Source of the DNA: Macrosoma leucophasiata
Lineage: Eukaryota; Arthropoda; Insecta; Lepidoptera; Hedylidae
Length of the DNA stretch: 64,000 nucleotides
Direction: 5' to 3'
NCBI GenBank assembly: GCA_036365455.1
Contig: JAWQUS010000009.1
Coordinates: forward strand, 5,548,001-5,612,000
Below are positions 35,301 to 46,740 of the stretch, piece after piece; the stretch's first letter is position 1, and each line of letters starts with the position of its first letter. Both the position numbers and the translations under genes were made by a program. The notes below the pieces were generated by a model that was given only the letters and a program-made list of their open reading frames with translations, made no database searches and was not told the origin of the DNA.

Positions 35301-38300
35301 ATGAAGTCGTGCTGATCGTACATTACGAAGTTTACTTCTCTTCTCTTCTAAAATCTCAAGGTGCAAAGACAGGAATGGGTGTCCCACAGGGCTCAATATT
35401 AATACCATTTCTGTTTTTGGTCTACGTTAATGATTTACTTCATTTGATGCCTAACAGTATGCCCAAAACAATTTTATTTGCAGACGATACTTCAATAGTT
35501 TTTAAAATGAACAGACGAAATCCAGATTACGATACTGTAAATAAGGTCATAGGAGAAGTACATAAATGGTTTACTGTCAATAATCTTGCACTGAATAGTA
35601 AAAAAAACCAAATGTATCCGTTTTACCCTCCCTAATGTAAAAAGTAAAGAAGGAGACATTTTTATAAACAATGACAAAATTCAATTTGTTGATGACGCTA
35701 CCTTCTTGGGAATAACGCTTGACTCGAAGTTACAATGAATACGAATTTTATTGTGGGAATGTTATTTTCGAGCGGCTGACATACAATCAATTTTTGTATT
35801 ACAGAAGAGGGCCATTAGAGCGATGTATAACTTACATAGTCGTGATTCTTTGAAAGAACTATTTAAAGAAATAAATATAATGACAGTCCCTTGCCATTAC
35901 ATCTATGAAAATATACTTTTCGCGAGGAAAAAATTACATCTGTTTGATAAAATCTCCGATAGGCATAGTTATAATACGAGGAATAAGAACAAGTTGTCTC
36001 TGCCAAGTTTTCGACTGACGAAAACTAATACATCTTTCCTAAAATATAGTGTAGAATTTTATAACAAGATCCCATCCGGGATTGCTGAACTCACCGATAG
36101 TAGATTCAAAGCATTAATTAAACGCACTCTATGTAAAAAGGCTTACTATAAACTCGAGGACTATCTCAAGGATAGAAATGTTTGGCTAAATGCTGATCTA
36201 GCTCCACAAAGGTGTTAAATGTAATAATTAAAGTGTAATGTTGATATTATATTGTTAATTTTAAGCTTGTTTAAATTATGGAAAATTGTAAAAATATGCC
36301 TAAGAGATATTTTTAAAAGAGCCCACTGAGTTTTTTCCGGCTAGTTTTTCTCAGATCATATTGGCCTTTGGAACTTTGCCGGTGAATGACAAAGAATGAC
36401 TCTTTTTCTTTTCTTTTTACTCTTTGTTATCAGTTTGTAAAGGGGAAATGAGACATTCTACTGATATACTTTTTACATTAGATTATGACATTTAGTTTTA
36501 TCTTAGTGATATTCTTGACTTTACATATATTTTTTATCTTGTTTGACATGTATATCAATTGTTATTCATTTTAATTTATTTTGTTTGTTTTTGACGTGTC
36601 ATAAGAGGTGCCTGTCACCCTAAATGAATAGATGAGTTTCGGATTCTGATACTTCATCCAAATCTTAGCGAACAGTTTGAGGGCGGAATTTTTTTGGCCA
36701 TAGTTACCTGAACTCGTCGCTCATGACAAATTTGTTGCCATCGGCGTCCTTTCCGGCGACCACTGGTTTGTCGCCCTTTGCGAAGTCCACACCGTATTCG
36801 TTCAGTTCATGCGTAAAGTCATCTTTGTCGCTCACCGCGAAGTTCACTTCGCTCATCTCTTTGGCGACCTGTCCAAGTAGAAGGTATAAAGTAAGTCCAG
36901 TGATTTGTGGTGGAGGAATTTTAGTCGTGTACGCATATGGAAAATAACTTTCAAAAATACCTTAAGCACACGGTTCCTCCAGTAGTTGGTGCCCTTGGGG
37001 TTCTTGACATAGTCGACATCGTAGTAAGCCACCACCAGGGGGTTGGTGAAGTCCTGAATGTTCTCCTTCTGTCGCACGCCAACCAAGCCGTGGCTGCAAA
37101 CGTTAACGTTGATAGACTGGTCAACTTTTTGTAAAAAGGGATAAGGCAAGAATAAGGTACATACAACTATCTTGAAAATTGTATTTAGTTGCCAAATCCC
37201 CTTGGCATTCGCGTATAAAATAATTATTATGCCTATATGTTTATTTCGACCAACTTGGATCATAAAAAAGAAAAAAAATATACAAAATTAGGTGATTACA
37301 ATTGCATGTATTATAACATGTGAAGAAACTTAATCTCAACATTTGAATAAAATACCAGTTATACTCACAAGTTCTCCTTGATGAAGGCATTGATGGAGTC
37401 CCCGCCTTTGTATTCCACCGACGACTCCTCGAACTTGTTCTGTAGCCGCTTGGGACGGTACAGCAACACGTTATCACTGATAACAATATTGAAAATACTG
37501 AAATCTGCGAATTACAGTAGTTGCATATTTGGAATAGGTATATGGGGAGTTAGAGATATGACATCGGGATAGCTGGCGACGGCACGGAACGAGCCCACCG
37601 CCACTCGCGGAAAATGTTTCTTATACTGGAAGAAAATTCTTCCACTAGTGCAGTCATGCAACCGCAAAATGGAGTCAAACCATTCCAATGGGGTGGTAGT
37701 AAGTGTAGTAACGGAAGATAGGCAGCAAGCAGCGTCCTGCGATAAAACTAACGGCAATCCGCTTGCCAAGCGTGGCGATTATGGCATATCCCTTTTTACT
37801 GGTAGTAGAGCTCCAGTGACGGAACTCGGGGGCGTAGGCACCACCGCATTACCTAATTTACTTCCCGCTAAATGGTAGTGTTCAGGACTATCGTGTTCCG
37901 GTCAGGTGGTAATGTACGGCCCTGTAATTTCCGGCACAGAGGCATAACACCTTAGGTAGGAGTGGTAACGCATCTGCATTTTGACCTTGGTCTTCGTGTG
38001 GGTGTCTACAGGCTGCAGTCATCACTTAACATAAATGTGAACTGCATGCTTGTTTGCCACTTCCTTTAAATAAAAAAAAAGAAAAATGAGATAGGTATTA
38101 TGATTAGGATTAGGTATTCTGAAATGTCTGTCTGTCGCACTGTTCTAGATTTGATCAATCTAAATGGTTCTAATTGAAACGAGAGATAATTATAAAACTT
38201 GAGTGTCCGTGTATTTATAATGTTGAACATAGGTATATACATAAATATATAAAACGAGCATAAATAATTAACATTTGTTTAATGTGTTAAATACACAATA

Positions 38301-41300
38301 TTTATGTATGTATTTTGTGTTTAGGGACATAGTAATCTAGTCCGCACAAAAATTGTAAACATAGAAACTAAGTAGGTACGAGAAAGAGCGCGTAACTGTA
38401 ATCGATTACGACATTATGTGTGAAACCGCGGGAAATCGAGCGGTAAAGCAGCGTGCAAGTAAAAACGATACATAATTTATTAGCTGCTAGTTGCCGTCGC
38501 TTGAGTCGCCGATGTTAGAGTTGAATCATTCTAAGGTTCGGTTGCACTAAAATATTCGTTAGTTTTTGTAAAATTTTACATCCATTTTAACTTTAACAAC
38601 TTTGTTACAGTTTGTTAAAGTTAACTTATACAAATATTTCAATAATATAATATTTTTAACCGAGAAAAAAAAGACCCGGACGAATTGAATCTTCTCCTTT
38701 TTTCGAAGTCTGTTCAAAATCAGGTTCTGTTAGGAGTTATACTCATTAATACACATGATAAGCAATTCTTTATTGTAATTTGTTCACTAAGTGAATTCAT
38801 CAAATCATCAATAATTTTTCAGACAGTTCGCAGACTTCGCAGTAATTCATTGTAGTATTGTAGGTATATAATATGCAGCTTATGGGTCTAAAGTCTTATT
38901 ATAGACTGAAAGGAGTAAGCTATCTTTGAGACTATTGTCAGAGAATATGTAATAATACTACGTATAGAATGGACACTTCGACGTCCCGCCCGATTTCCCC
39001 GCATCACTCAACCCCTTCCCCTCTTATGGGTGACGGTAGGTATTTTGTACGTGCTTGCTACGCACACAGGTGCGCGTGTAAATAAACGTCACTGATCAGT
39101 CCGGGTAATAGAAACCAAATTAATCGTTTGTGTGGAATTTTGGCGGAGTGTCTGCGGTGTGCTATTGGTAAATTGAAGTCGTTACAGCGTGTTCGCATCT
39201 CGCATTTAAAAAGTAAAATTAACTGTCATGTTTCTATTTTTCGCAATAACACATGTAGATGCGAAATGGAAATAAAATTTTACTTAGTGGTAAAGCGGCT
39301 GGACTTGTCGCCTGGTCCTGAGGTCGCAGGTTCGATCCCTGCCCGAAGTCAATTTTTTCTTTAATTGCTAAAGTAACATTACTCTTAGAGGAACAAGGTA
39401 TGACATAGTGAATCAAATTGGAGTGAGCGTATCTCTGCGACAGTTCTTTCCAGTACGGGGAAGTATCAGGTATAACTATTCTATAAAGTCTGATAAATAA
39501 CAGATAACGTTACAAGAAGCGATATAAGGTTATCTTATCGTCCATTACTCCGATTACAGCACAATATGGACACTGTATTGTGATTATAATGAAGATTAAT
39601 CTTGAGATATTCGACATCGTAGTAAGTCACCACCAGAGGGTTGGTGAAGTCCTCCCTTATAGGTAATTTTTCTTAGAAGTCCTGTGGTCTGATTATCGTA
39701 ACACAATGTGCATTGCATTGCAGTTGAATAGTTTCGCTGTCTTTCTCTTACATAAACCGCGAGCATTGGTTAAGCAAGGCAGCGAAACGATTCAATTACA
39801 ATTGAATGCGATTACGAGAATTTGACCATGGTAAATATAGGCATGTTGCCACAATAGGAGAGTGATGTGACGCCCTACAATGCATGTGTATGTAGATAAA
39901 TAGCTAATGGCTTTGTAAATAGATATTTTTATTTGTTGTTATATTTATTTCATAACAGTTTTTTCAAGTGAGTGTCACAATTTTATTATTAACCATGTTT
40001 GGTACTGTATCTAAACAACTGTTGAAACATTCTAAAGGTACATAATACATTCAAATTTTTTGATGTCTAATATTTAAACAGCTTCAGACAGTTAATTTTC
40101 TCACTTATTTAAGTTGGGAATCTCATCTCGGAAGCTTAATATTAGGAAAATGATCTTATAAAAAAAAAGTCTTATAGAGGGTGATTTCACGCAACCAATT
40201 CTTTCTTATATGTTTTATGTACCGCGATAAAAGAAAATAACATTGACATATAATGATATGCAAGTCACATTCATAGGTATTAATTCAATAAACTGAGTTA
40301 CAACTAGAGTCTATACTTACACGTTTTCAAGTGAAACCTAGATACAATATAGGAAAATTCAAATGTCTTTTGAGAATATTTTATTTCCCTCAAGATTGTG
40401 AAACAAAATTCAAGAAGAAACATTAAACGTAGCCTGCCTTGGCGCCTGTATTCACCTAAAGGGTTCATACATGCAGACAACCAGTAATACAAGAGGTTTC
40501 TTTGTTGCGAAAAACAAAACGATCAGAGAAACGGTCAAGAGATGAATATTTAATGCATGTAAGTTACACGTTGAGACGTCTAGTAAAAGAACATATAGAA
40601 GAATGCGTTGGGTATTATCAGCGGAGGTGATTACAAATTATTTAACAGAATTATCAACCAGAGACACAATAATCACCATGCTACATGTTGTCAGGAAACT
40701 AGTTATTAAAATAAATGGCATTATCAGCAGCTCAGCAAAACTATTTCAAATATTATGGTTCTTTATCACTATTTTGTTGATAATTATAACTAAAATCATT
40801 TAAATACAAGGAAAATGTAAAATAAGAATTTTAAACTGTTAAGCCAAATGCGGCCGTTGTCGGCTACTAACAATATGAAATCAATTGTCATAACTATTTT
40901 TCTCGCGAGTTGACGTTGAAGATTATTCTATCAATTCTATATTAAACATTAGTATAGCTTTCAGTCTACATATCTCACCTTTAGAATTGAAGTGGCACAT
41001 CTCAAAAAGTTAAGAAAGGAGCGATATATATTAAAATCAGACTTTTTAACTGGTGGTAGAGCTCCGGTGACAGAACTCGTGGGCATAGGCACCACTGTAT
41101 TACCCAATCTACTTGCTGCTAAATGGTAGTGTTCAACACTATCGTGTTCCAGTCAGGTAGTAACATACTACTCTGTTATTTCTGGTATAGAATCTGAAGT
41201 ATAACAACTTAAGATCTCAGGAGTGGCAACGCATCTACATCTAAGCAGTGACGCTACAAATATAAAGATATATTTTTAAATACCAACACCCATTCCTTGG

Positions 41301-43562
41301 GTAGATATTCTTAAGAGAAGATAATTTCAAACATAACAGAATATATCATACAACATACAAGCAGAATTAAGTGCAGCAAAGAATTAAATAAGTACTGGTA
41401 CAACTTCAGTTGTATACTTCAAGGGTAGCATTTGACTGTGTGCAACATCAAACTTTGGTCAGAAAATTATATGACTATGTTGTTCATGATACCACTCTTG
41501 AGCTTATGACTTCATATTTAAGTAATAGAACAATGTATGTTAATGTCAATGGAAAGAGATCTCCTGGGGCTTCATTGGCAATATTAGATATCAAATGTTA
41601 GTGTCAAGGGCTACATATATATTTGGATAATGTAGGTATGATCTCATAATTTTTGGTGGCAGCATAAGATAACCTTAACCGTCATTGCAATGCATGTATT
41701 GAGACATTTATAGTCTTCATCTAGACTTGAGACAAAGAAAACCGTATGTGTACTCAAGTGTTCTTTAAATTGCATTATTGTAGAGTAAGAACTTTTCATT
41801 AATTTTTCTGCTAACTTTTTTTTTATGCTGTGGAAGTGGCAAACAAACATGCATCAATGTGATATTGATGTTAAGTGATGACTGTAGCCTAGAGACACCC
41901 ACACAAAGACCAAGGTCAAAATGCAGATGTGTTACCACTCCTGAGGCCTAAGGTGTTATGCCTCTGTGCCGGAAATTACAGGGCCGTATTTACTAACTTA
42001 ACCAGTTGACCAATATTTTAAATTCATGGTACTTGAAACCTTCCATAGAGGTTTGTGTTTATTTTATCTTACAATTCTGTCAATGATGCAGAGATATTTA
42101 CAGGCTGCAGTATTCACTAATGATCATTGTAACAGCACGAGTTGAAAAAATGCTAAAAGAAAAAAAAACTACACTCAAAGCCCCAGTGTCATGGGTGCCG
42201 TTGTACACACACAACACAAACACCCAGACCCAAAACAAATATTATCTGTAGGACATAAAAATATTTGTCCCGGTACGGGGATGGAACCTGTGAGCTTTGG
42301 TTCAAACGTTTGACACACACTGCTGGACTATTTGGATTGTCAAAAATGGACTCACCTGTATCCAGCCTTCTTCAGCACATCCTTGGCAGACGAGTGACCA
42401 AAGGTGACCTCCTCCCGCATTTTGTCAGCAGTCTTGAGGAATTCACTCTTGAGGTCAGTCTCCTTCTCAAAGAAGCCAATAACAACAACATCGTCTTTGC
42501 TTGTGAAGGCTTCAAAATCGGCAACTGTGAGCAGATCCTTGGAGCTGGGACCAACCTGCGCTCTCATGTACTTCACAATACCATCTGTGGATAAAAAATT
42601 TATGTATTTTGTTCTAAAATTACATAGTGACTACTCATGTAATCATTCACATGAACTGTTTATAATAGAGTTACGTACTTGCAAAAACCTCAACTGATCC
42701 CTACTATAATATTATAAATGCGAAAGTAACTCTGTCTGTTACCTTTTCACATCCAAATGACTGAACCGATTTTAATGAAATTTGGTACAGAGATAGAGTT
42801 GACTTTGAGAAACAATATAGGCTACTTAGTTATTTATAAAACGACATCCACGCGGGCGAAACCGCGGGCAACAGCTAGTATCCAATAATTAATAATGGGG
42901 TTAGAAGGAAAGAAGAGGCTTATAATTTCTCATAAGTGACACATTAAATTCAATGGATATGGATTACTTATTTTAAACTCTACAAGTTTATGACTTCCGT
43001 TTATGACAACAACAGATACATTGAAGTTTATTACGAAATAAATGTAGGGTAGGCAGAGAAAGTTGATAATTTGAGGAACTTTCTCGAAAGACAACAGAAT
43101 TACTAATTTAAATTAGTTGTAACTTACTGGATTCGCGCGGTCCATTGTACTCCTGCGAGAGTTCACCCTTCCTGAAGATTTTCAGGGTCGGGTAGCCGGA
43201 CACGGAGTACTGTTCGCAAGTACTTTTGCCTCCTTCCGTGCAGTCTACCTTAGCCAGCGCCACCGGAGTGTCATCATTCTTCAACACGCCGGCCGCCACC
43301 GCGTATTCGGGCTTCAATCTCTTACAATGACCGCACCTGACACACACACAACGTTAAGACAAAGTACAATACAAGATGCAAGTCATTAAACTCCAAATTA
43401 ACTTCACACTCACCACGGTGCGTAAAACATCACGAGAGCAGTGTCATGTTGGGATATCACTGCAGAAAAGTCCGAGTCTGTTAAGTCGAGGACATCTTCT
43501 TCGGCGGCCCTGCATAAATATATTAATCCGAAAAGTAACACGACTTTCAGTGACCCTAACAT
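32308..43562 (-). CDS. PDIA3: Protein disulfide-isomerase A3 (ERp57/ERp60), nine exons
   Basis: Exons in order: 43562-43414, 43336-43128, 42584-42356, 37476-37369, 37093-36961, 36868-36708, 34325-34097, 33518-33384, 32412-32308; 1458 nt, 485 aa. The enzyme forms and rearranges disulfides in ER glycoproteins. A signal peptide ([19 protein letters not shown]) precedes the a domain with FYAPWCGHC (cysteines 51 and 54); non-catalytic b and b' domains follow; the a' domain repeats FYAPWCGHC (390, 393); the protein ends KKDEL, an ER retrieval signal. The start at 43562 is preferred over an in-frame ATG at 43676 because it places the signal peptide at the N-terminus. Introns 3 and 6 contain decayed copies of exons 5 and 6 plus LINE and SINE pieces. 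Confidence 0.96.
32880..33150 (-). mobile_element. GGTGGTAGAGCTCC-family repeat in PDIA3 intron 8
   Basis: Minus-strand copy, nearly full length, between PDIA3 exons 9 and 8. Confidence 0.75.
35191..35345 (-). pseudogene. Decayed duplicate of PDIA3 exon 6, cut by a LINE fragment
   Basis: Same orientation as PDIA3 and within intron 6. Its plus-strand text parallels exon 6 and its donor flank (GGCCGTAATTACCCGAACTT versus GGCCATAGTTACCTGAACTC), and in the minus frame EVNF, DxxDFxH and LNE are still readable as in the true exon. A stop codon and small indels destroy the frame. The donor GT is retained (TCGG/GTAATT). On its upstream side the copy ends at a non-LTR reverse-transcriptase fragment starting near 35346. 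Confidence 0.75.
35346..36218 (+). pseudogene. Non-LTR retrotransposon reverse-transcriptase fragment in PDIA3 intron 6
   Basis: First part (to about 35635): [20 protein letters not shown] and the catalytic [11 protein letters not shown] frameshift and a deletion follow, then the C-terminal region (35751-36218: [38 protein letters not shown]) typical of lepidopteran jockey/CR1-like LINEs. The 5' part is absent, as after truncated reverse transcription. Confidence 0.85.
37795..38065 (+). mobile_element. GGTGGTAGAGCTCC-family repeat in PDIA3 intron 3
   Basis: Nearly full-length plus-strand copy. It is preceded (37620-37790) by another repeat, GGAAGAAAATTCTTCCAC…GGCATATCCC, which also occurs at 61820-61960. 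Confidence 0.75.
38938..39350 (+). mobile_element. Composite repeat ending in a tRNA-like unit, copy 2
   Basis: Same order of blocks as 20773-21165; the tRNA-like unit (39285-39350) has lost its first bases. It lies in PDIA3 intron 3. Confidence 0.65.
39601..39653 (-). pseudogene. Partial duplicate of PDIA3 exon 5
   Basis: A 53-bp block differs from the exon 5 segment ending near 37050 at about four positions. On the minus strand it still reads [17 protein letters not shown] against [17 protein letters not shown] in the true exon. It lies in intron 3, upstream of exon 4, in gene orientation; the first part of exon 5 and a splice acceptor are missing, so it cannot work as an exon by itself. 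Confidence 0.75.
41410..41601 (+). pseudogene. Reverse-transcriptase fragment in PDIA3 intron 3
   Basis: [19 protein letters not shown] … [20 protein letters not shown], the segment that normally precedes the GVPQGS motif in jockey/CR1-type enzymes. It may come from the same family as 35346-36218. Confidence 0.75.
42175..42335 (-). mobile_element. SINE with tRNA-like head in PDIA3 intron 3
   Basis: Minus-strand relative of 50702-50860 (AAATATTTTTATGTCC, GGGTCTGGGTGTTTGTG). It ends about 20 bp from PDIA3 exon 3. Confidence 0.6.
42698..42879 (+). mobile_element. Helitron-like non-autonomous element
   Basis: Begins TCCCTACTATAATATTATAAATGCG and ends with a short hairpin (CGCGGGCGAAACCGCG), then CAGCTAGT, the CTAG-type end seen in lepidopteran Helitrons. 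No target duplication. In PDIA3 intron 2. Confidence 0.65.
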
Positions 43563-43992
43563 TTTCACGGCGATACAGCTATCGTACGTTATTCCTCGCC
43601 GACCAAGTAGTGCTGAAGGAAAGAAGAGGCACCGGAAAAATACACGTAGGATGCCGAAGATGACATTAGCCGGCACAGCGTTGGCCGTTTCTGATTGGTT
43701 TGTTACGGCTGCGTTCGTATTTCTTTATATCGAGTTTATTGAACCCTTAGCATATTCATTGACCTGTAAATCTTTCGATGAATAATTTTTATGATACAAA
43801 TAAATAATTTATGGATGTTTCGTAATATTTGGTAAAAGATTAAAGTAATTTAATACAACATCTTATCGATACAATTTACTGACAGCTGACATTTCAATAT
43901 CGATTTGTTTTTTGTTTTCTACGTCAACGGGCTGCACTAGCCAAGCACGGCTTTGTTTGGCATTGGCAGTTGGCTTTGCTGTCAAACGGAAA
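43563..43992. promoter_or_regulatory. Bidirectional promoter between PDIA3 and the epimerase-like gene
   Basis: Only 430 bp separate the two divergent start codons. On the PDIA3 side, CCAAT, nine bases, then CCAACG (minus strand, 43698-43679) resembles but does not match the ER stress element CCAAT-N9-CCACG. A TGACGTAG site (minus, 43926-43919) is one base from a UPR element TGACGTGG. Both would suit an ER chaperone gene, but these are weak matches. Confidence 0.45.
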
Positions 43993-44742
43993 ATGGCAGC
44001 GACGAGTGTTGTCGTTCTCGACAGAGGCAACAATACAACTTGTACCGTAAATCTTTTCGGTAAGTAATTTTTAAAATGTATTTGTAGGTTTTATACTCGA
44101 TTACAGTAATTCTATTTTATGTGTTATCATTTAATTTAAGCCGGTGTGTCCAGAAGCCGCATAACATAAAAAGTTTTTATTGCTATATATTTTGAGGGGA
44201 TGCGCGAAACTTTTAAAAATGTTTTCATAGTTAATTACGAGTAGATATTATGGGAAATAGAGCTCTCGACTCAGCCAGGGGCTAAGATAGGGAATACACA
44301 GTCCACGAAGTATTTAGTGTAATATGAGGTAACTAGTTTAGTTTTTTTTTCATGGTTAATAGTATAAGAAGTAGTCTGCGGCGATATGACCTTGGCTATT
44401 GGATTGTAGGAAGTAAACTGTAGATACTTGCTTCTAAATTGTAAGTTGTTGTTTGATGTACTCACAAAAAATCATAAGTTGTCTAGCAACATTAATAAAT
44501 AATTAGGAAATTATTTGTACTGTGTGTATTAACAACACCGTTAAACTTATTGTTAATTTTTAGAACCGGCTTATTGTATCATTTAATATTAAATAAATGA
44601 ACAAGAATAAACTTATAAAATAATGCATATCTTTTAACAATACTCTTATAGAATGTCCGTCATCTGAGTCATAAAATAAATTTGTTACAGGTGCTACGGT
44701 AGTGTCATGGCGTGTGAACAATCAAGAACAATTATTTGTAAG
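43993..44742 (+). CDS. Glucose-6-phosphate 1-epimerase-like (aldose epimerase family), first two exons only
   Basis: Exon 1 (43993-44059) and exon 2 (44691-44742) join in frame through GTAAGT and TTGTTACAG: MAATSVVVLDRG, TTCTVNLFGATVVSWRV, EQLFVR. The pattern x-GATV-x-SW-x-EQLF/W is the N-terminal signature of eukaryotic D-hexose-6-phosphate mutarotases (yeast YMR099C type), which interconvert alpha and beta glucose 6-phosphate. A good donor (AG/GTAGGC) follows exon 2, so the gene continues, but the next exons (expected GGIPFVFPQFG-like) were not found up to 64000. Either intron 2 is longer than 19 kb, or the gene is broken or the assembly rearranged. Confidence 0.7.
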
Positions 44743-45630
44743 GTAGGCTCATTTTATTACATTTTATACAAGCCACAGTACAAAGGTTCCTAAAAAGAGA
44801 ATTATGAACTACCAGATTACCACCCGAGCATGTCAAATTGATTTTCGTTGTAATTAATTCATCTTTGACACCATATAATTACTACATTGGGATTGTAATT
44901 GAATTTGCATAAATTATCCGCACTATAGCATGTGCATGCATAAATTAATTGCAGACTAAAATGAATGGTGCAATTTTAAACACTATTTCACTGTCTCAAT
45001 GACACTACTCTTATTGATTGTATAATATAGGTACATTTACTTGGTTAAATAAATGCAATTTTACCACTGATTAGACTCTACTTTAACTAATGTAACCGTT
45101 AAAGAAGTTAAAAAAAGTTTAACAAATATGTTACTTTTAAGTAGGTACGTTTAATGAACAATTTAGGTACCTAGAAATGAAACTGATGAATCTTATCAAT
45201 CTTATGATTTCATATTAACTTTTAAAAATGCCAATGTAAATACTTACTACACTAATATGGATCAAAGTCTGAATGAATCGATACTTAATAAAATCCATTG
45301 AAGTGTCATCATACTGCCTCAGACAGTCATAGGCCCGGTCTTAGGGGAAATAGTTTGTAGGGTCATGCTTGACCAAAGTGACCATTTTTGTCTTCATTAG
45401 AAACGGGATATTTTACTACAATAGAAACAGATACCGAGGGAGGGAGAAGGGTTAGTTTGTCGCATGGGAATCGGATGTTTCTTCAACCCCATTGATGAGA
45501 ATGGAATCCCTGACAAACTGCCGATAATCACCATCAATCGACTTCTTTTTATTTTTTTCATTAAACTTGATAATTTTTCCTAAAACGGGACAGTTGTGTA
45601 TTTTTATCTTATACTGGCGGCCCGCCCCGG

Positions 45631-45838
45631 CTTTGCCCGCGCTGCTCCGTTCCTATTAGTCATAGCGTGATGATATATAGCCACAGACCAATCACTATAT
45701 AGCCTATAGCCTTCCTCGATAAATGGGCTATCTAACACTGAAAAAACTTTTCAAATTGGACCAGTAGTTCCTGAGATTAGGGCGTTCAAGAAAACAAACA
45801 AACAAACTCTTCAGCTTTATAATATTAGTATAGATTTC
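45631..45838 (+). mobile_element. Interspersed repeat GCCCCGGCTTTGCCCGC … TATTAGTATAGAT
   Basis: Copies: 57599-57893 (+, with an 83-bp MITE inside) and, minus strand, 18696-18860. Includes GGGCTATCTAACACTGAAA and CCTGAGATTAG. Common arthropod-type non-autonomous repeat; class uncertain. Confidence 0.55.
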
Positions 45839-46439
45839 CTCGGAGGTACTGGGGCGAGTTGCCTGCTACGCCCTCGAACTCCGTCACTGGAGCTGTACCA
45901 CCAATACAATTACTATTTATCAGTTATGTTTGCATATAATGAGTACCTGCGACCAAGACTGCCTTTCCGGGATCGCTACACGGTTGAAATGTCTGTCTTT
46001 CTTTCCTATCACAAAATTCACTTTACAACGCTCTGGAGGATGAAGATGCTATGGACCATGAGGATCTATTCTATGCACACGATATTGAGAGTAAATAGCT
46101 TTGTAGCGTCACATTATTAAGCGTTTTCTTTAAGGTGGCTAATTCACTGCAATTCCAATCGTTAGATGATTCATGTTTCGTTTTTTTAAAGTTTTTTACT
46201 GCATAAGCATGTATTCAAATACCTACTTTATCTAATACCTACTGTTAACCTCATCTTAATTGCGTTCCAACAGCAGATCGTAATAAAATATTCATTTATA
46301 TTAGCACTTGATGCTCATCGAGAATTTTGCATTCGATAGGTGGCAGAATTATACCTATATAAATAATCGCCTCAGTATTTTTTTTTACTTTCCGTTTCAA
46401 ATATACAAAAATACACATGTGTTCTCACATATTACTGAC

Positions 46440-46740
46440 TAGTTGTGCGCGCGACTTCGTTCGCATGAGAATTTATGATTGTTCAGTTAATCAGTATGTA
46501 CCCGGACGAAGTCGTGGGCGCAGCTAGTATAAAAGTAACCAAAGTTACTCCTTATTACATAACCTACCTACCAGTGAAAGTCCCGTCAAAATCGGTCCAG
46601 CCGTTCCCGAGATTAGCGGGAACAAACAGACAGACAGACAGGCAGACAAAAATAGCAAAAAATGTTGTTTTGGTATATGTACCGTGTATACATACATATG
46701 CATTTAGTAAAAAGCGGGTTATTTTTATATTACAAACAGA
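46440..46740 (-). mobile_element. LINE 3'-end-like fragment
   Basis: Minus strand: GTCTGTCTGTTTGTTCCCGC … GGCTGGACCGATTTTGACGG … TTATACTAGCTGCGCCCACG. A plus-strand relative is at about 48985-49200. Noncoding. Confidence 0.5.

Noticed and set aside
43563..43676. N-terminal extension of PDIA3 from the in-frame ATG at 43676
   Set aside because: It would bury the signal peptide internally and no PDIA3 relative has such an extension; likely 5'UTR.
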